The notes under the pieces: model-generated
Database searches by the model: none
What the model was told of the DNA's origin: nothing
The model's input: only the letters and a program-made list of their open reading frames with translations
NCBI RefSeq assembly: GCF_024692365.1
Contig: NZ_JAILMR010000095.1
Span: 1-36,897 of the forward strand
DNA from: Ruminococcus sp.
GTDB taxonomy: Bacteria; Bacillota; Clostridia; Oscillospirales; Ruminococcaceae
Length of the DNA: 36,897 nucleotides
Direction: 5' to 3'
Made by a program: the position numbers and the translations under genes
Shown: positions 1 to 7,279 of the stretch, piece after piece
How positions within the stretch are numbered: position 1 is the stretch's first letter
Layout of the letters: every line of letters begins with the position of its first letter

Positions 1-21
1 TCAGGGTCTGTCTTTTCGCAA

Positions 22-303
22 TTAAGCCTGAGGATAAACAGAAACCTTCTTACGGTCCTTACCCATTCTTTCAAATCTTACAACACCGTCGCTGGTTGCG
101 AACAGAGTGTCATCAGAACCACGCTTAACGTTCTCACCGGGATGAATGTGAGTACCTCTCTGGCGAACCAGGATGTTGCCAGCCAGTACGAACTGACCGT
201 CAGCTCTCTTCACACCAAGTCTCTTGGACTCGGACTCACGGCCGTTCTTGGTAGAACCCATACCCTTTTTATGAGCGAAATACTGCATTGAGATCTTTAT
301 CAT
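22..303 (-). CDS. rpmA: 50S ribosomal protein L27 (with cleavable N-terminus)
   Basis: L27 sits in the large ribosomal subunit near the peptidyl-transferase centre. The 93-residue product has the typical glycine- and basic-rich N-terminal arm and the core segment [18 protein letters not shown]. The protein starts [14 protein letters not shown], which matches the Firmicutes form of L27. In that form a short leader ending in F-A is removed by the protease Prp, exposing the HKKG arm. The probable cut lies between A9 and H10. A strong GGAGGTG precedes the ATG by about nine bases. It is the last gene of the minus-strand rplU-prp-rpmA operon seen here. Only 21 bases lie beyond its stop before the window ends, so what follows is unknown. 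Confidence 0.97.
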   Translation of the reverse strand: MIKISMQYFAHKKGMGSTKNGRESESKRLGVKRADGQFVLAGNILVRQRGTHIHPGENVKRGSDDTLFATSDGVVRFERMGKDRKKVSVYPQA

Positions 304-339
304 TTGAAATTACACCTCCATGTAACGTGATAAGTCAGC

Positions 340-651
340 TCAGCCGACTTTCAGCTTGATATGCCCGGGAAATTCGTCCTTCAGATTATACAGATGGATC
401 AGAAGTCCCATTAAGACTTTATCCGCGTTCTCATCGGGCTTTTTCATGCTAAGCTTAATCTCGTTTTCTCCCACCTCTACATCAGCTTCCAGCCTGAAAG
501 CCTCAGTGATGGTATTAGCTGCCATCATAACAGCGGAGCTGACGCTTGCACAGCAAACATCAAAACCGAGATCAGCAAGTCCTGCATGACCCGAAACGCG
601 AAAGCCTGTAAGCATATCGCTTTCATTCTTGAAAAAATCTGCGGCGATCAT
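340..651 (-). CDS. prp: Ribosomal-processing cysteine protease Prp
   Basis: Prp (YsxB/DUF464 family, 103 residues, normal length) is the cysteine protease that cleaves the N-terminal leader of Firmicutes L27. The diagnostic pair is visible: the catalytic His in the GHAG motif (about residue 22) and the catalytic Cys in FDVCCASVSSAV (about residue 33-34). The gene lies between rplU and rpmA, its conserved place in Firmicutes that carry the extended L27. It begins 16 bases after the rplU stop with only a weak ribosome binding site, which suggests translational coupling. The family function is established; the assignment here rests on motifs and position. Confidence 0.95.
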   Translation of the reverse strand: MIAADFFKNESDMLTGFRVSGHAGLADLGFDVCCASVSSAVMMAANTITEAFRLEADVEVGENEIKLSMKKPDENADKVLMGLLIHLYNLKDEFPGHIKLKVG

Positions 652-667
652 AAGACCAACTCACAAA

Positions 668-979
668 TTATGCGTTGATAGCTTCGATAACTACCTTGGT
701 GTAGGGCTGTCTGTGACCCATCTTTCTCTTCTCACCCTTCTTGGGCTTGTAAGTGAAAACTGTGATCTTCTTAGCCTTGCCGTTCTTGACTACCTTTGCG
801 GATACGGTTGCACCATCAACATAAGGAGCGCCAACCTTGATACCTGCATCAGAACCAACTGCCATTACCTTGTCAAAAGTAACACTGTCATCAGCGTTAA
901 CGTTGAGCTTCTCGATGAAGAGCTCATCGCCTGCCTTTACCTGATACTGCTTTCCGCCTGTTTCAATTACTGCGTACAT
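668..979 (-). CDS. rplU: 50S ribosomal protein L21
   Basis: The 103-residue product begins [19 protein letters not shown], the near-invariant start of L21. It ends with the basic stretch [20 protein letters not shown] that contacts 23S rRNA. The length is normal for the family. The ATG is preceded by AGGCAGGTG at seven bases. It is the first gene of the rplU-prp-rpmA operon. A clear promoter and a hairpin-containing 5' leader lie directly upstream (separate entries), so autoregulation through an L21 leader is plausible. Confidence 0.97.
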   Translation of the reverse strand: MYAVIETGGKQYQVKAGDELFIEKLNVNADDSVTFDKVMAVGSDAGIKVGAPYVDGATVSAKVVKNGKAKKITVFTYKPKKGEKRKMGHRQPYTKVVIEAINA

Positions 980-1062
980 CTATATGCACCTGCCTTTACA
1001 TGAACTCGCTACGCACGGTGGTATCGTTAAGACACACTTATATAAACCGTGAATATGCGGCT
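980..1062 (-). promoter_or_regulatory. Candidate L21 (rplU) leader hairpin
   Basis: The 5' untranslated region of rplU holds an inverted repeat, CACGGT (1046-1051 read on the minus strand) with ACCGTG (1014-1019), closing a 26-nt loop. L21 mRNA leaders that bind the protein and down-regulate the operon are known in Firmicutes. I infer this is one from position and the stem only; I did not match the full consensus. Confidence 0.45.
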
Positions 1063-1067
1063 TTATT

Positions 1068-1096
1068 ATCATAACATACTTCACTGTAAAAGTCAA
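1068..1096 (-). promoter_or_regulatory. Sigma-A promoter of rplU-prp-rpmA
   Basis: Minus strand: -35 TTGACT (1091-1096), 17-base spacer, -10 TATGAT (1068-1073). Transcription would start near 1061, leaving a leader of about 80 nt before rplU. Confidence 0.8.
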
Positions 1097-1131
1097 TATA
1101 TCTTTCACGCTTAACAGAAATTTTACACTTT

Positions 1132-2508
1132 CTATCCAAGCTCTTTAAAAGCGTCCTTTATTGACCTTGCCCCGATGACCTTTATGCCGTATTTTGCGGT
1201 ATTTATCTTCTTCGCGGCATAGTATGGGATTATCACTTTCTCAAAGCCCATTCTTTCGGCTTCCTGTATGCGCTGTTCCGCATGGGTGATATTCCTGAGT
1301 TCTCCGCCAAGACCTATCTCGCCCAGTGCGATGGTCTTTTCGTCAACCACCTTGTCAGTCACGCTTGAATAAAGTGCCATAGCGACGGTAAGGTCAGCGG
1401 CGGTATCGTCCAGTTTCAGACCGCCTACTATATTTATGAATACGTCCAGCCCGCCGAAGAAATATCCCAGCCGCTTTTCCAGAACAGCCAGTATTATGGA
1501 CATCCTGTAATAGTCAAAGCCCGTAGCCGTCCTCCTGGGCTGTGAGGTACTGCTTTTTGATACCAGTGCCTGAACTTCCGCCATTATGGGGCGTGAACCC
1601 TCCATAACGCAGGCAACACAGCTTCCCGAAACGTTCAGCGGTCTGCCCTCAAGCATCAGCATCGAGGGGTTGTCCACTTCCAGAAGTCCAGCGTCAGCCA
1701 TTTCAAACACGCCTATCTCATTGGTCGAACCGAAACGGTTCTTCACCGCACGGAGTATCCTGTAAGTCATGTTACGCTGACCCTCAAAATACAGCACGCA
1801 GTCAACGATATGTTCCATGACTTTCGGACCTGCGATGGCGCCGTCCTTGTTAACGTGACCCACGATGAAAATGGGTATTTCCTCGGATTTCGCCGTCCTC
1901 ATGAACATATTGGTACACTCGCGCACCTGTGTGACCGAACCCTGCGCCGAGGATATGCCGCTTATGCTCATGGTCTGTATGGAGTCGATAATGACTATCT
2001 CGGGCTTTTCCTTGACTATCGCCGCGCATATGCTTTCAGCGTCAGTTTCAGCCAGCAGGTAAAGGTTCTCGTTATCCACGCCCAGCCTGTCAGCCCTGAG
2101 TTTTATCTGCCTTGCGGATTCCTCGCCCGATACATATAATATAGTATGGTCGTCACCCATGGTCTGGCATATCTGCAAAAGCATGGTGGATTTGCCTATG
2201 CCGGGTTCACCGCCCAGAAGTACCAGCGAACCCTTTACAAGCCCGCCGCCAAGTACTCTGTTGAGCTCTTTCATGCCAGTGTCATAGCGTATCTCCCGTG
2301 CGCTGGCATCAACAGCACCGATGTTCAGTATGCTGTCAGAGATATCCTTTACTGCCGAACCTCTGCTTTTGCCCGAAGTTCTCGCAGATACCTGTATCTC
2401 CACCTCTTCAAAGGTGTTCCACTCACCGCACTCGGGACATTTGCCGTTCCACTTGCTTGCTTCAAACCCGCAGTTCGAGCATACATAAGCGCTTTTCGCC
2501 TTAGCCAT
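1132..2508 (-). CDS. radA: DNA repair protein RadA
   Basis: RadA is a RecA-like ATPase that promotes branch migration during recombinational repair. The 458-residue product has an N-terminal C4 zinc finger (C10, C13, C24, C27: CSNC and CPEC). It then has a Walker A motif GGEPGIGKST (about residues 99-108), the RadA-specific KNRFG motif (in AVKNRFGSTNEIG), and a C-terminal Lon-protease-like domain. The length is normal. I prefer the ATG at 2508 over the GTG one codon upstream, because GAGGTG lies four bases from the ATG but only one base from the GTG. It follows a Dabb-domain gene by a few bases, so the two are probably co-transcribed and translationally coupled. Confidence 0.97.
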   Translation of the reverse strand: MAKAKSAYVCSNCGFEASKWNGKCPECGEWNTFEEVEIQVSARTSGKSRGSAVKDISDSILNIGAVDASAREIRYDTGMKELNRVLGGGLVKGSLVLLGGEPGIGKSTMLLQICQTMGDDHTILYVSGEESARQIKLRADRLGVDNENLYLLAETDAESICAAIVKEKPEIVIIDSIQTMSISGISSAQGSVTQVRECTNMFMRTAKSEEIPIFIVGHVNKDGAIAGPKVMEHIVDCVLYFEGQRNMTYRILRAVKNRFGSTNEIGVFEMADAGLLEVDNPSMLMLEGRPLNVSGSCVACVMEGSRPIMAEVQALVSKSSTSQPRRTATGFDYYRMSIILAVLEKRLGYFFGGLDVFINIVGGLKLDDTAADLTVAMALYSSVTDKVVDEKTIALGEIGLGGELRNITHAEQRIQEAERMGFEKVIIPYYAAKKINTAKYGIKVIGARSIKDAFKELG

Positions 2509-2516
2509 CACTCACC

Positions 2517-2807
2517 TCAGAATTCGTAGTCGATGCAGGCTCTTTCTTCCTTGACAGTCGCCACGAACTTGCCGAAGTTGATATGTGTATCCGAAGTCTG
2601 ATAAGCGTTAAGGTCTTCAACGCTGTCAAAATCGAATATCAGCGAAACATCATAGTTGCTGTCGGGAGTTCTCTTGTCGTTGTAAACTACCTCGTATCTT
2701 TTCAGCTGAGGGATAGTTTTCAGGCTCTCCGCCCTTTCGCAGAACTCCTTTATCAGCGCGTCCTTGTTATCATTTTTCAGTTTGAACATACAAATATGTC
2801 TTATCAT
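2517..2807 (-). CDS. Dabb (stress-response A/B barrel) domain protein
   Basis: A 96-residue single-domain protein that starts MIRHICMFKLK and includes the YNDKRTPDSNYDVSLIFDF strand region. This is the pattern of the Dabb family (dimeric alpha-beta barrel), with the characteristic early His at position 4. Members have varied or unknown roles, so no substrate is proposed. The ribosome binding site GGAGGT precedes the ATG. The stop codon lies just before the radA ribosome binding site, so the two genes form an operon. A TATAAT -10 lies at 2826-2831 on the minus strand, but its -35 is poor (TTGAAA at 15 bases). Confidence 0.8.
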   Translation of the reverse strand: MIRHICMFKLKNDNKDALIKEFCERAESLKTIPQLKRYEVVYNDKRTPDSNYDVSLIFDFDSVEDLNAYQTSDTHINFGKFVATVKEERACIDYEF

Positions 2808-2864
2808 TTTTTTGACCTCCGTACTATTATAATATATTTATGTGATTTTCAAAAAATCAAGTTG

Positions 2865-3212
2865 TCATTCGTGATTCATGCCGATGAAATACTCAGCCAC
2901 AGCTGAGAAGTCCTTGAACTCCCGATACCGCGGGAATCCTGCCGCATTGTTCCTGCTGTAAGTCAGATGATATATGCGCCATCTTCCGTCAGCCATGCTG
3001 AACAGAACGTCATCGCGTGATGTACACTTTGCCGCCGCAGACAGAACTCTGAGAGATGAAAAATCATCAGCGGAAAGTTCATTTTCAAGTTCTCTTACGA
3101 AATTTCTGCTTCTATCGGGCGAAGTCACTTCTTCCCAATCGCAGTCCTCGCCGAGTTCTTTCTCCATGCGGGATATCAGCTCGCTTACCGTTTTTATATC
3201 GTCAGATCTCAT
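2865..3212 (-). CDS. Conserved small protein of unknown function
   Basis: A 115-residue soluble, acidic protein with no signal peptide or membrane segment. The first half is helical and charged (SRMEKELGEDCDWEEV). The second half has alternating hydrophobic residues and aromatics (DGRWRIYHLTYSRNNAAGF). I do not recognise the family. Expression signals are convincing: a TTTACA-17-TATAAT promoter at 3246-3274 and GGGAGGT before the ATG. It lies 57 bases upstream of the Dabb gene and may feed transcription into it. Confidence 0.7.
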   Translation of the reverse strand: MRSDDIKTVSELISRMEKELGEDCDWEEVTSPDRSRNFVRELENELSADDFSSLRVLSAAAKCTSRDDVLFSMADGRWRIYHLTYSRNNAAGFPRYREFKDFSAVAEYFIGMNHE

Positions 3213-3245
3213 ATCCCGACCTCCCTTGAAGTTTTCTACTTTATC

Positions 3246-3274
3246 ATTATAACATCTGATTTGGCAAATGTAAA
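3246..3274 (-). promoter_or_regulatory. Promoter of the 115-residue protein gene
   Basis: Minus strand: TTTACA (3269-3274), 17-base spacer, TATAAT (3246-3251). Confidence 0.75.
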
Positions 3275-3352
3275 GACCTAAAATTTTGGTGTACGTTTTT
3301 TTACTCTGTAACTGATTGCTTTCTTTATGATATTACATTTGCATTTTTCTAG

Positions 3353-3465
3353 GTACTGCGGTATCAGGTCGCCCTTTAACCGAAAGATTCTTTCATCAAA
3401 CTCCTGCAAGCTTTTCATGAAAAGCTTGCCACAAAGTTCTTCTTCCTTACATTCCTACCCCACTC
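3353..3465 (+). repeat. Structured repeat copy D (internally deleted)
   Basis: This short copy begins GTACTGCGG and continues through GGTCGCCC, matching the left end of copy A (13871). It then jumps to the right-end module. That module is a 24-bp perfect palindrome (3406-3429, GCAAGCTTTTC centre ATGA) followed by CAAAGTTCTTCTTCCTTAC, which aligns with the right end of copies A-C. The central GC-rich hairpin is missing. It fills most of the gene-free stretch 3275-3577; nothing else is recognisable there. Confidence 0.7.
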
Positions 3466-3577
3466 ATTTTCATTTCGGTTTTATCAGCATTTCAAACTGC
3501 CGTCACATTAAATCACAAAAATTTAACAACCATGCTTTAATATAATATCAACTTTCAAAGCATCAGGAGAAATAATA

Positions 3578-4039
3578 ATGGATATCAAGGATTTTTCTTA
3601 CAGCTGGAGATTTACAAATGAAGACTTTGCACTTTTTTCTGATGCCGAACTATCTCAGATAGAAGTATTGTCGGAGGAAACTGCGACTGATATCTGGTAC
3701 AGTTATTGCGATGAAAGACTGTTGCCCAAAAGCTATTTTGTTAAAGATATCATAGCACGCAAAATGCCGCTCCTGACCGCCGACTGCGGCTGGGGCGATG
3801 AAAAAGCAGAGAATGCAACCAGATCCTTACTTGAAAGTACGCTGGATGAATATATGGATGGCTGTATCAACGTCTGTTTTGAAAGCGAAAAAGCACTGAA
3901 AGTATCCACAAAACTATTCTGCAATAAATGGTCTGATTTCTGCTATCCGTCAGATTATCTGATAATCGATCATGGCGACAAAGCGCTTTTATACTATGAA
4001 GATCTGATTTATTACCTTGATAAAATAGATAAAAGCTGA
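3578..4039 (+). CDS. Unknown protein, possibly DUF2947-like
   Basis: A 153-residue soluble acidic protein. The layout of Trp and aromatic residues (YSWRFTNEDF at the start, DIWYSYC, then KWSDFCYPSDYLIIDHG near the end) resembles my recollection of DUF2947 proteins, but this is not certain. There is no signal peptide. AGGAG lies nine bases before the ATG. No consensus promoter was found directly upstream; the 3' end of repeat copy D lies about 110 bases before it. Proteins of this size scattered in Ruminococcus genomes are often immunity-like, but nothing here shows that. Confidence 0.65.
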   Translation: MDIKDFSYSWRFTNEDFALFSDAELSQIEVLSEETATDIWYSYCDERLLPKSYFVKDIIARKMPLLTADCGWGDEKAENATRSLLESTLDEYMDGCINVCFESEKALKVSTKLFCNKWSDFCYPSDYLIIDHGDKALLYYEDLIYYLDKIDKS

Positions 4040-4102
4040 AAAATTATCCCATGGCGATATGTATCCCCATTTATGCAAAACGTCGAAAAATCCTGCAATT
4101 CA

Positions 4103-4131
4103 TTGACATATCCCGCTAAGGCTGATATAAT
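4103..4131 (+). promoter_or_regulatory. Consensus sigma-A promoter of lipoprotein gene
   Basis: TTGACA (4103-4108), 17-base spacer, TATAAT (4126-4131): a perfect consensus promoter about 70 bases before the ATG at 4201. Confidence 0.9.
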
Positions 4132-4200
4132 AAGTACCGTTGTGACTACGGAAAATCGTTGGCAGAATAACTGCTGAAAAGAACAAAAGGAGATATTATC

Positions 4201-5013
4201 ATGAATAAGAGAATTCTTGCTGCTGCTCTTGCACTGACAATGAGCGCCTGCATCTGCGGATGCAGCGAATCCGAAAAGACAACCGCTGAAAGACCCGATT
4301 CTCCAAAGGCAACTGTTGCGGGTGAAAAAGGCACTAAGATCGACGAAGCTCTGACCGATGAGGAGTCCACTGCTGAGGAAACAGCTGTCGATGAACCTAC
4401 TCTCACCGCCGAAGAAACAGTGACAGATCCCAACGCTGAACAGGAAGAAGGCATACACCTGCTGAAAACCAGCCAGAGATTTGTTTCGATCGATGACAAG
4501 AACGGTTTCTATTTTGAAGTGGAGCTCTCACCCACCGAAGCTGCTTCAGGCATAAATGTCGCTCTTTACGATGACAAGGGCGAAAAGGTCGCTGACATGG
4601 CGGACGACGGAAAAGGCACTCCCGACAAGACCGCAGGCGATAATATTTTCAGCTGCTTCTTCAAGCCCAAAAGCAAAAAGGCAGCCACATATAATCTGAC
4701 CGCCAAGATAGGCGCTATCGAGACCCCCTCTGTAAGAGTTCGTCTTTACGATGATTTCGACAATGACGATTTCGACAAGCTGAGAGAAGTCACCGCCGAT
4801 TTCAAGGCGATAGACGCAAAGTACAGAGATAATACAGGCATTATCCCCGATGATAAGAGAGATGCCGCTTTCAAGGAAGCTAACGCTCTTGCAGAGAAGA
4901 TGTACGCCAGCGGCGAGGTCATAGAAATGAATATCGATGAAAAATTCGGCATTATCACCATATGGCTCGACAGCTATCTGCCCTACGTCTACTCCATCGA
5001 TTCACTTGAATAA
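4201..5013 (+). CDS. Secreted lipoprotein with Ig-like domain
   Basis: The 270-residue protein starts with a lipoprotein signal peptide (MNKRILAAALALTMSACICGC). The lipid-anchored Cys is probably C21 after ICG, with C17 as an alternative. A Thr/Glu/Ala-rich acidic linker follows (about residues 22-85). After it comes a beta-rich domain of about 95 residues (starting near RFVSIDDKNGFYFEVELS) that looks like an immunoglobulin-fold surface domain. A C-terminal helical and beta segment ends the protein. No enzyme motif is seen, so the function is unknown. AAAGGAG precedes the ATG. The gene is monocistronic, with its own consensus promoter and a strong terminator. Confidence 0.85.
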   Translation: MNKRILAAALALTMSACICGCSESEKTTAERPDSPKATVAGEKGTKIDEALTDEESTAEETAVDEPTLTAEETVTDPNAEQEEGIHLLKTSQRFVSIDDKNGFYFEVELSPTEAASGINVALYDDKGEKVADMADDGKGTPDKTAGDNIFSCFFKPKSKKAATYNLTAKIGAIETPSVRVRLYDDFDNDDFDKLREVTADFKAIDAKYRDNTGIIPDDKRDAAFKEANALAEKMYASGEVIEMNIDEKFGIITIWLDSYLPYVYSIDSLE

Positions 5014-5035
5014 TACATACCCATATAGAAATTCA

Positions 5036-5074
5036 GCCCCGAAGCGCGTCAAAGCACTTCGGGGCATTTTTTTT
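5036..5074 (+). terminator. Rho-independent terminator of lipoprotein gene
   Basis: GCCCCGAAG (5036-5044) pairs with CTTCGGGGC (5057-5065), followed by A and nine T (5066-5074). It separates the lipoprotein gene from the convergent membrane-protein gene. Confidence 0.95.
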
Positions 5075-5092
5075 ATGACTGCAAAGATTAAT

Positions 5093-5518
5093 TCAGTACT
5101 CCTTTTTTATCTCCGCTATTTTGTATATTTCCTTGAACTTTTCCAAGTCCGTATCATCTCTGATCAGCATAACCTCAGTAAAATGACCGTCTTCTTTACT
5201 CTTAAAACCTGCTATCTGCTCTCCTGTACAGATACTGCACCTGACCACAGCTGTCTGTTTGTCGGGGTCGAAAGGTATATCTTCGCTTAGATAACGCTCA
5301 TAATACGGTGTCTTGCCAAAGTCCTGATGCATCTCTATGCTGAATACAATGATGAATCCTAAAAGTATCATCCCACCGATAATACATAGTCCCCAATAGA
5401 AAACACCTGTGATGATACGGATAACAACAGGCACCAACAGCCCGATGACCAGAGATACTGCTATCCATTTTGCCCCGAAATGCAGGGAATTTATCTTAGG
5501 TATCCTGAACTTGCTCAT
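5093..5518 (-). CDS. Two-TM membrane protein of unknown function
   Basis: A 141-residue protein with a short basic N-terminus, then two adjacent hydrophobic helices (about residues 16-38 and 42-63). A cytoplasmic-looking polar C-terminal half contains a CSIC motif that could bind metal. I do not recognise the family. It starts three bases after the stop of the downstream ABC-exporter subunit gene, so it is the last gene of that operon. The position suggests an accessory role to the exporter, but nothing in the sequence proves it. Confidence 0.75.
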   Translation of the reverse strand: MSKFRIPKINSLHFGAKWIAVSLVIGLLVPVVIRIITGVFYWGLCIIGGMILLGFIIVFSIEMHQDFGKTPYYERYLSEDIPFDPDKQTAVVRCSICTGEQIAGFKSKEDGHFTEVMLIRDDTDLEKFKEIYKIAEIKKEY

Positions 5519-5521
5519 ACT

Positions 5522-7279
5522 CTATTCCGCCGCAAACTGCGAATTATAAAGCTCGCTGTAAAATCCGCCCTTTTCCATAAGGCTCTCGTGAGTTCCCTGC
5601 TCGATGATGTGACCCGAACGCATCACTATGATATTCTCGGCTTCCTTGATTGTGGAAAGTCGGTGGGCTATTATGAAGCTCGTCCTGCCTTTCATCATCT
5701 TGGCGAAAGCTCGCTGTATGATTATCTCGGTTCGTGTATCTATGGAAGATGTGGCTTCGTCGAGTATCAGCATGGGCGGCAGTGACAGCATTACCCTCGC
5801 TATGCAAAGAAGCTGTTTCTGTCCCTGTGACAGGGTACTGAATGCATCCGAGATAACCGTGTCGTAGCCGTTTGGCAGACGTTTTATAAATCCGTGGCAG
5901 TGTGCCGACTTCGCCGCCCCTATAACTTCTTCATCGGTAGCATCGGGCTTGCCGTAACGGATATTGTCGCGGATAGTGGCGGTCTTCAGCCAAGTTTCCT
6001 GCAATACCATTCCGTACATCGAGCGCATGGAATCGCGGGTGCAGTCCTTGATGGGCTTGCCGCTTATTTTTATACTGCCGCTGTCCGCATCGTAAAAACG
6101 CATCAGCAGATTTATCATCGTGGTCTTTCCACAGCCCGTGGGTCCGACTATCGCAGTGCGCTCGCCAGCCTTAACGTGCAGGTTGAAGTCCTCGATAAGC
6201 TTAACTTCAGGGTCGTAGCTGAAATAAACGTGTTCCGCGTCAACACTTCCGTCAACCGCCGTGAGTACCTCAGCATCGTCAGCATCGGGTATCTCCTCGG
6301 TCTCGTCGATGAGTTCAAACACACGGCCTGCCGAAGCCAGTGCGCTCTGGAGTTCGGTTATAACCCCCGATATCTCGTTGAAAGGCTTAGTGTACTGGTT
6401 TGCATAGGTAAGAAAACTGGAAAGATTTCCCACCGTGAAACCGTTGCCGCTGAATACCGCAAGCGCACCCAGTATGCCAACCGAGGTATATACAAGCCCG
6501 TTCACGAATCTGGTGCAGGGGTTTGTCAGTGAGGAGAAGAATATCGCCTTAACGCTGACCTCCTGCAATTTCTTGTTGTAAACATCAAACCGCGCTTCGC
6601 CCTCGCCCTCATAGCCAAAAGCCTGAACGGTCTTCAGGTCGCCTGTTATCTCCTCCACCAGTGAAGTCATTTCGCCGCGGGCTACCGACTGCTTGTGAAA
6701 GAGGTCAAAGGTGTTCTTCGCGATGAATCTCGCAACGAACAGCGAAAGGGGTGTCAGCAGGATAACTACCAGCGATATCTTGACATTTATCGTCAGCATA
6801 AATATAATTGTACCGATTATTGTACAGATACCAGTGAACAGCTGTGCAAATCCCATCAGCAGACCGTCAGATATCTGGTCGATATCCGTGATGATTCGGC
6901 TTATGATATCGCCGTGAGGGTGCGCGTCGATGTATGAAAGCGGAAGTCTGCCAAGCTTGGCAAATGCCTTGCGGCGGATATCCCTCACCACATTGAAAGT
7001 TATCTTGTTGGTACACAGGGACATCAGCCACTGCGAAACTGCCGTCAGCGAAAAGGTTACACACAGCTTTATTATGATAGGTGCAAGCGCCTTGAAATCC
7101 ACATCTTTCGGTCCTACAATGAGGTCAACGCCCTGACCGATAAGTATGGGGGCGTAGAGGGTGGTGGCTACCGTGATCACTGCCAGCAGCATAGAAATGC
7201 CGAACAGACCGATATACGGTCTTGCATAGGAAAGCAGGGGCTTGAGTACAGGTTTTTGTACTTTTTTAGTATCAGCCAA
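5522..7279 (-). CDS. ABC exporter subunit (ATPase-permease fusion), canonical site
   Basis: A 585-residue half-transporter. The N-terminal six-helix membrane domain (about 1-320) is followed by a nucleotide-binding domain. Visible motifs are Walker A GPTGCGKTTM, signature LSQGQKQL, Walker B and catalytic Glu in MLILDEATSSID, and the switch His in IIAHRLST. It resembles MdlB/YheH-type multidrug exporter subunits. The start codon is TTG (7277-7279) with AGGAGGTG about seven bases upstream, and it overlaps the end of the partner gene by eight bases. The partner has a degenerate catalytic residue, so the two most likely form a heterodimer. The exported substrate cannot be told from sequence. Confidence 0.93.
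   Translation of the reverse strand: MADTKKVQKPVLKPLLSYARPYIGLFGISMLLAVITVATTLYAPILIGQGVDLIVGPKDVDFKALAPIIIKLCVTFSLTAVSQWLMSLCTNKITFNVVRDIRRKAFAKLGRLPLSYIDAHPHGDIISRIITDIDQISDGLLMGFAQLFTGICTIIGTIIFMLTINVKISLVVILLTPLSLFVARFIAKNTFDLFHKQSVARGEMTSLVEEITGDLKTVQAFGYEGEGEARFDVYNKKLQEVSVKAIFFSSLTNPCTRFVNGLVYTSVGILGALAVFSGNGFTVGNLSSFLTYANQYTKPFNEISGVITELQSALASAGRVFELIDETEEIPDADDAEVLTAVDGSVDAEHVYFSYDPEVKLIEDFNLHVKAGERTAIVGPTGCGKTTMINLLMRFYDADSGSIKISGKPIKDCTRDSMRSMYGMVLQETWLKTATIRDNIRYGKPDATDEEVIGAAKSAHCHGFIKRLPNGYDTVISDAFSTLSQGQKQLLCIARVMLSLPPMLILDEATSSIDTRTEIIIQRAFAKMMKGRTSFIIAHRLSTIKEAENIIVMRSGHIIEQGTHESLMEKGGFYSELYNSQFAAE

Noticed and set aside
4012..4499. Two minus-strand open frames opposite the lipoprotein gene
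   Set aside because: They are shadows of the plus-strand gene, which has promoter, ribosome binding site and signal peptide.
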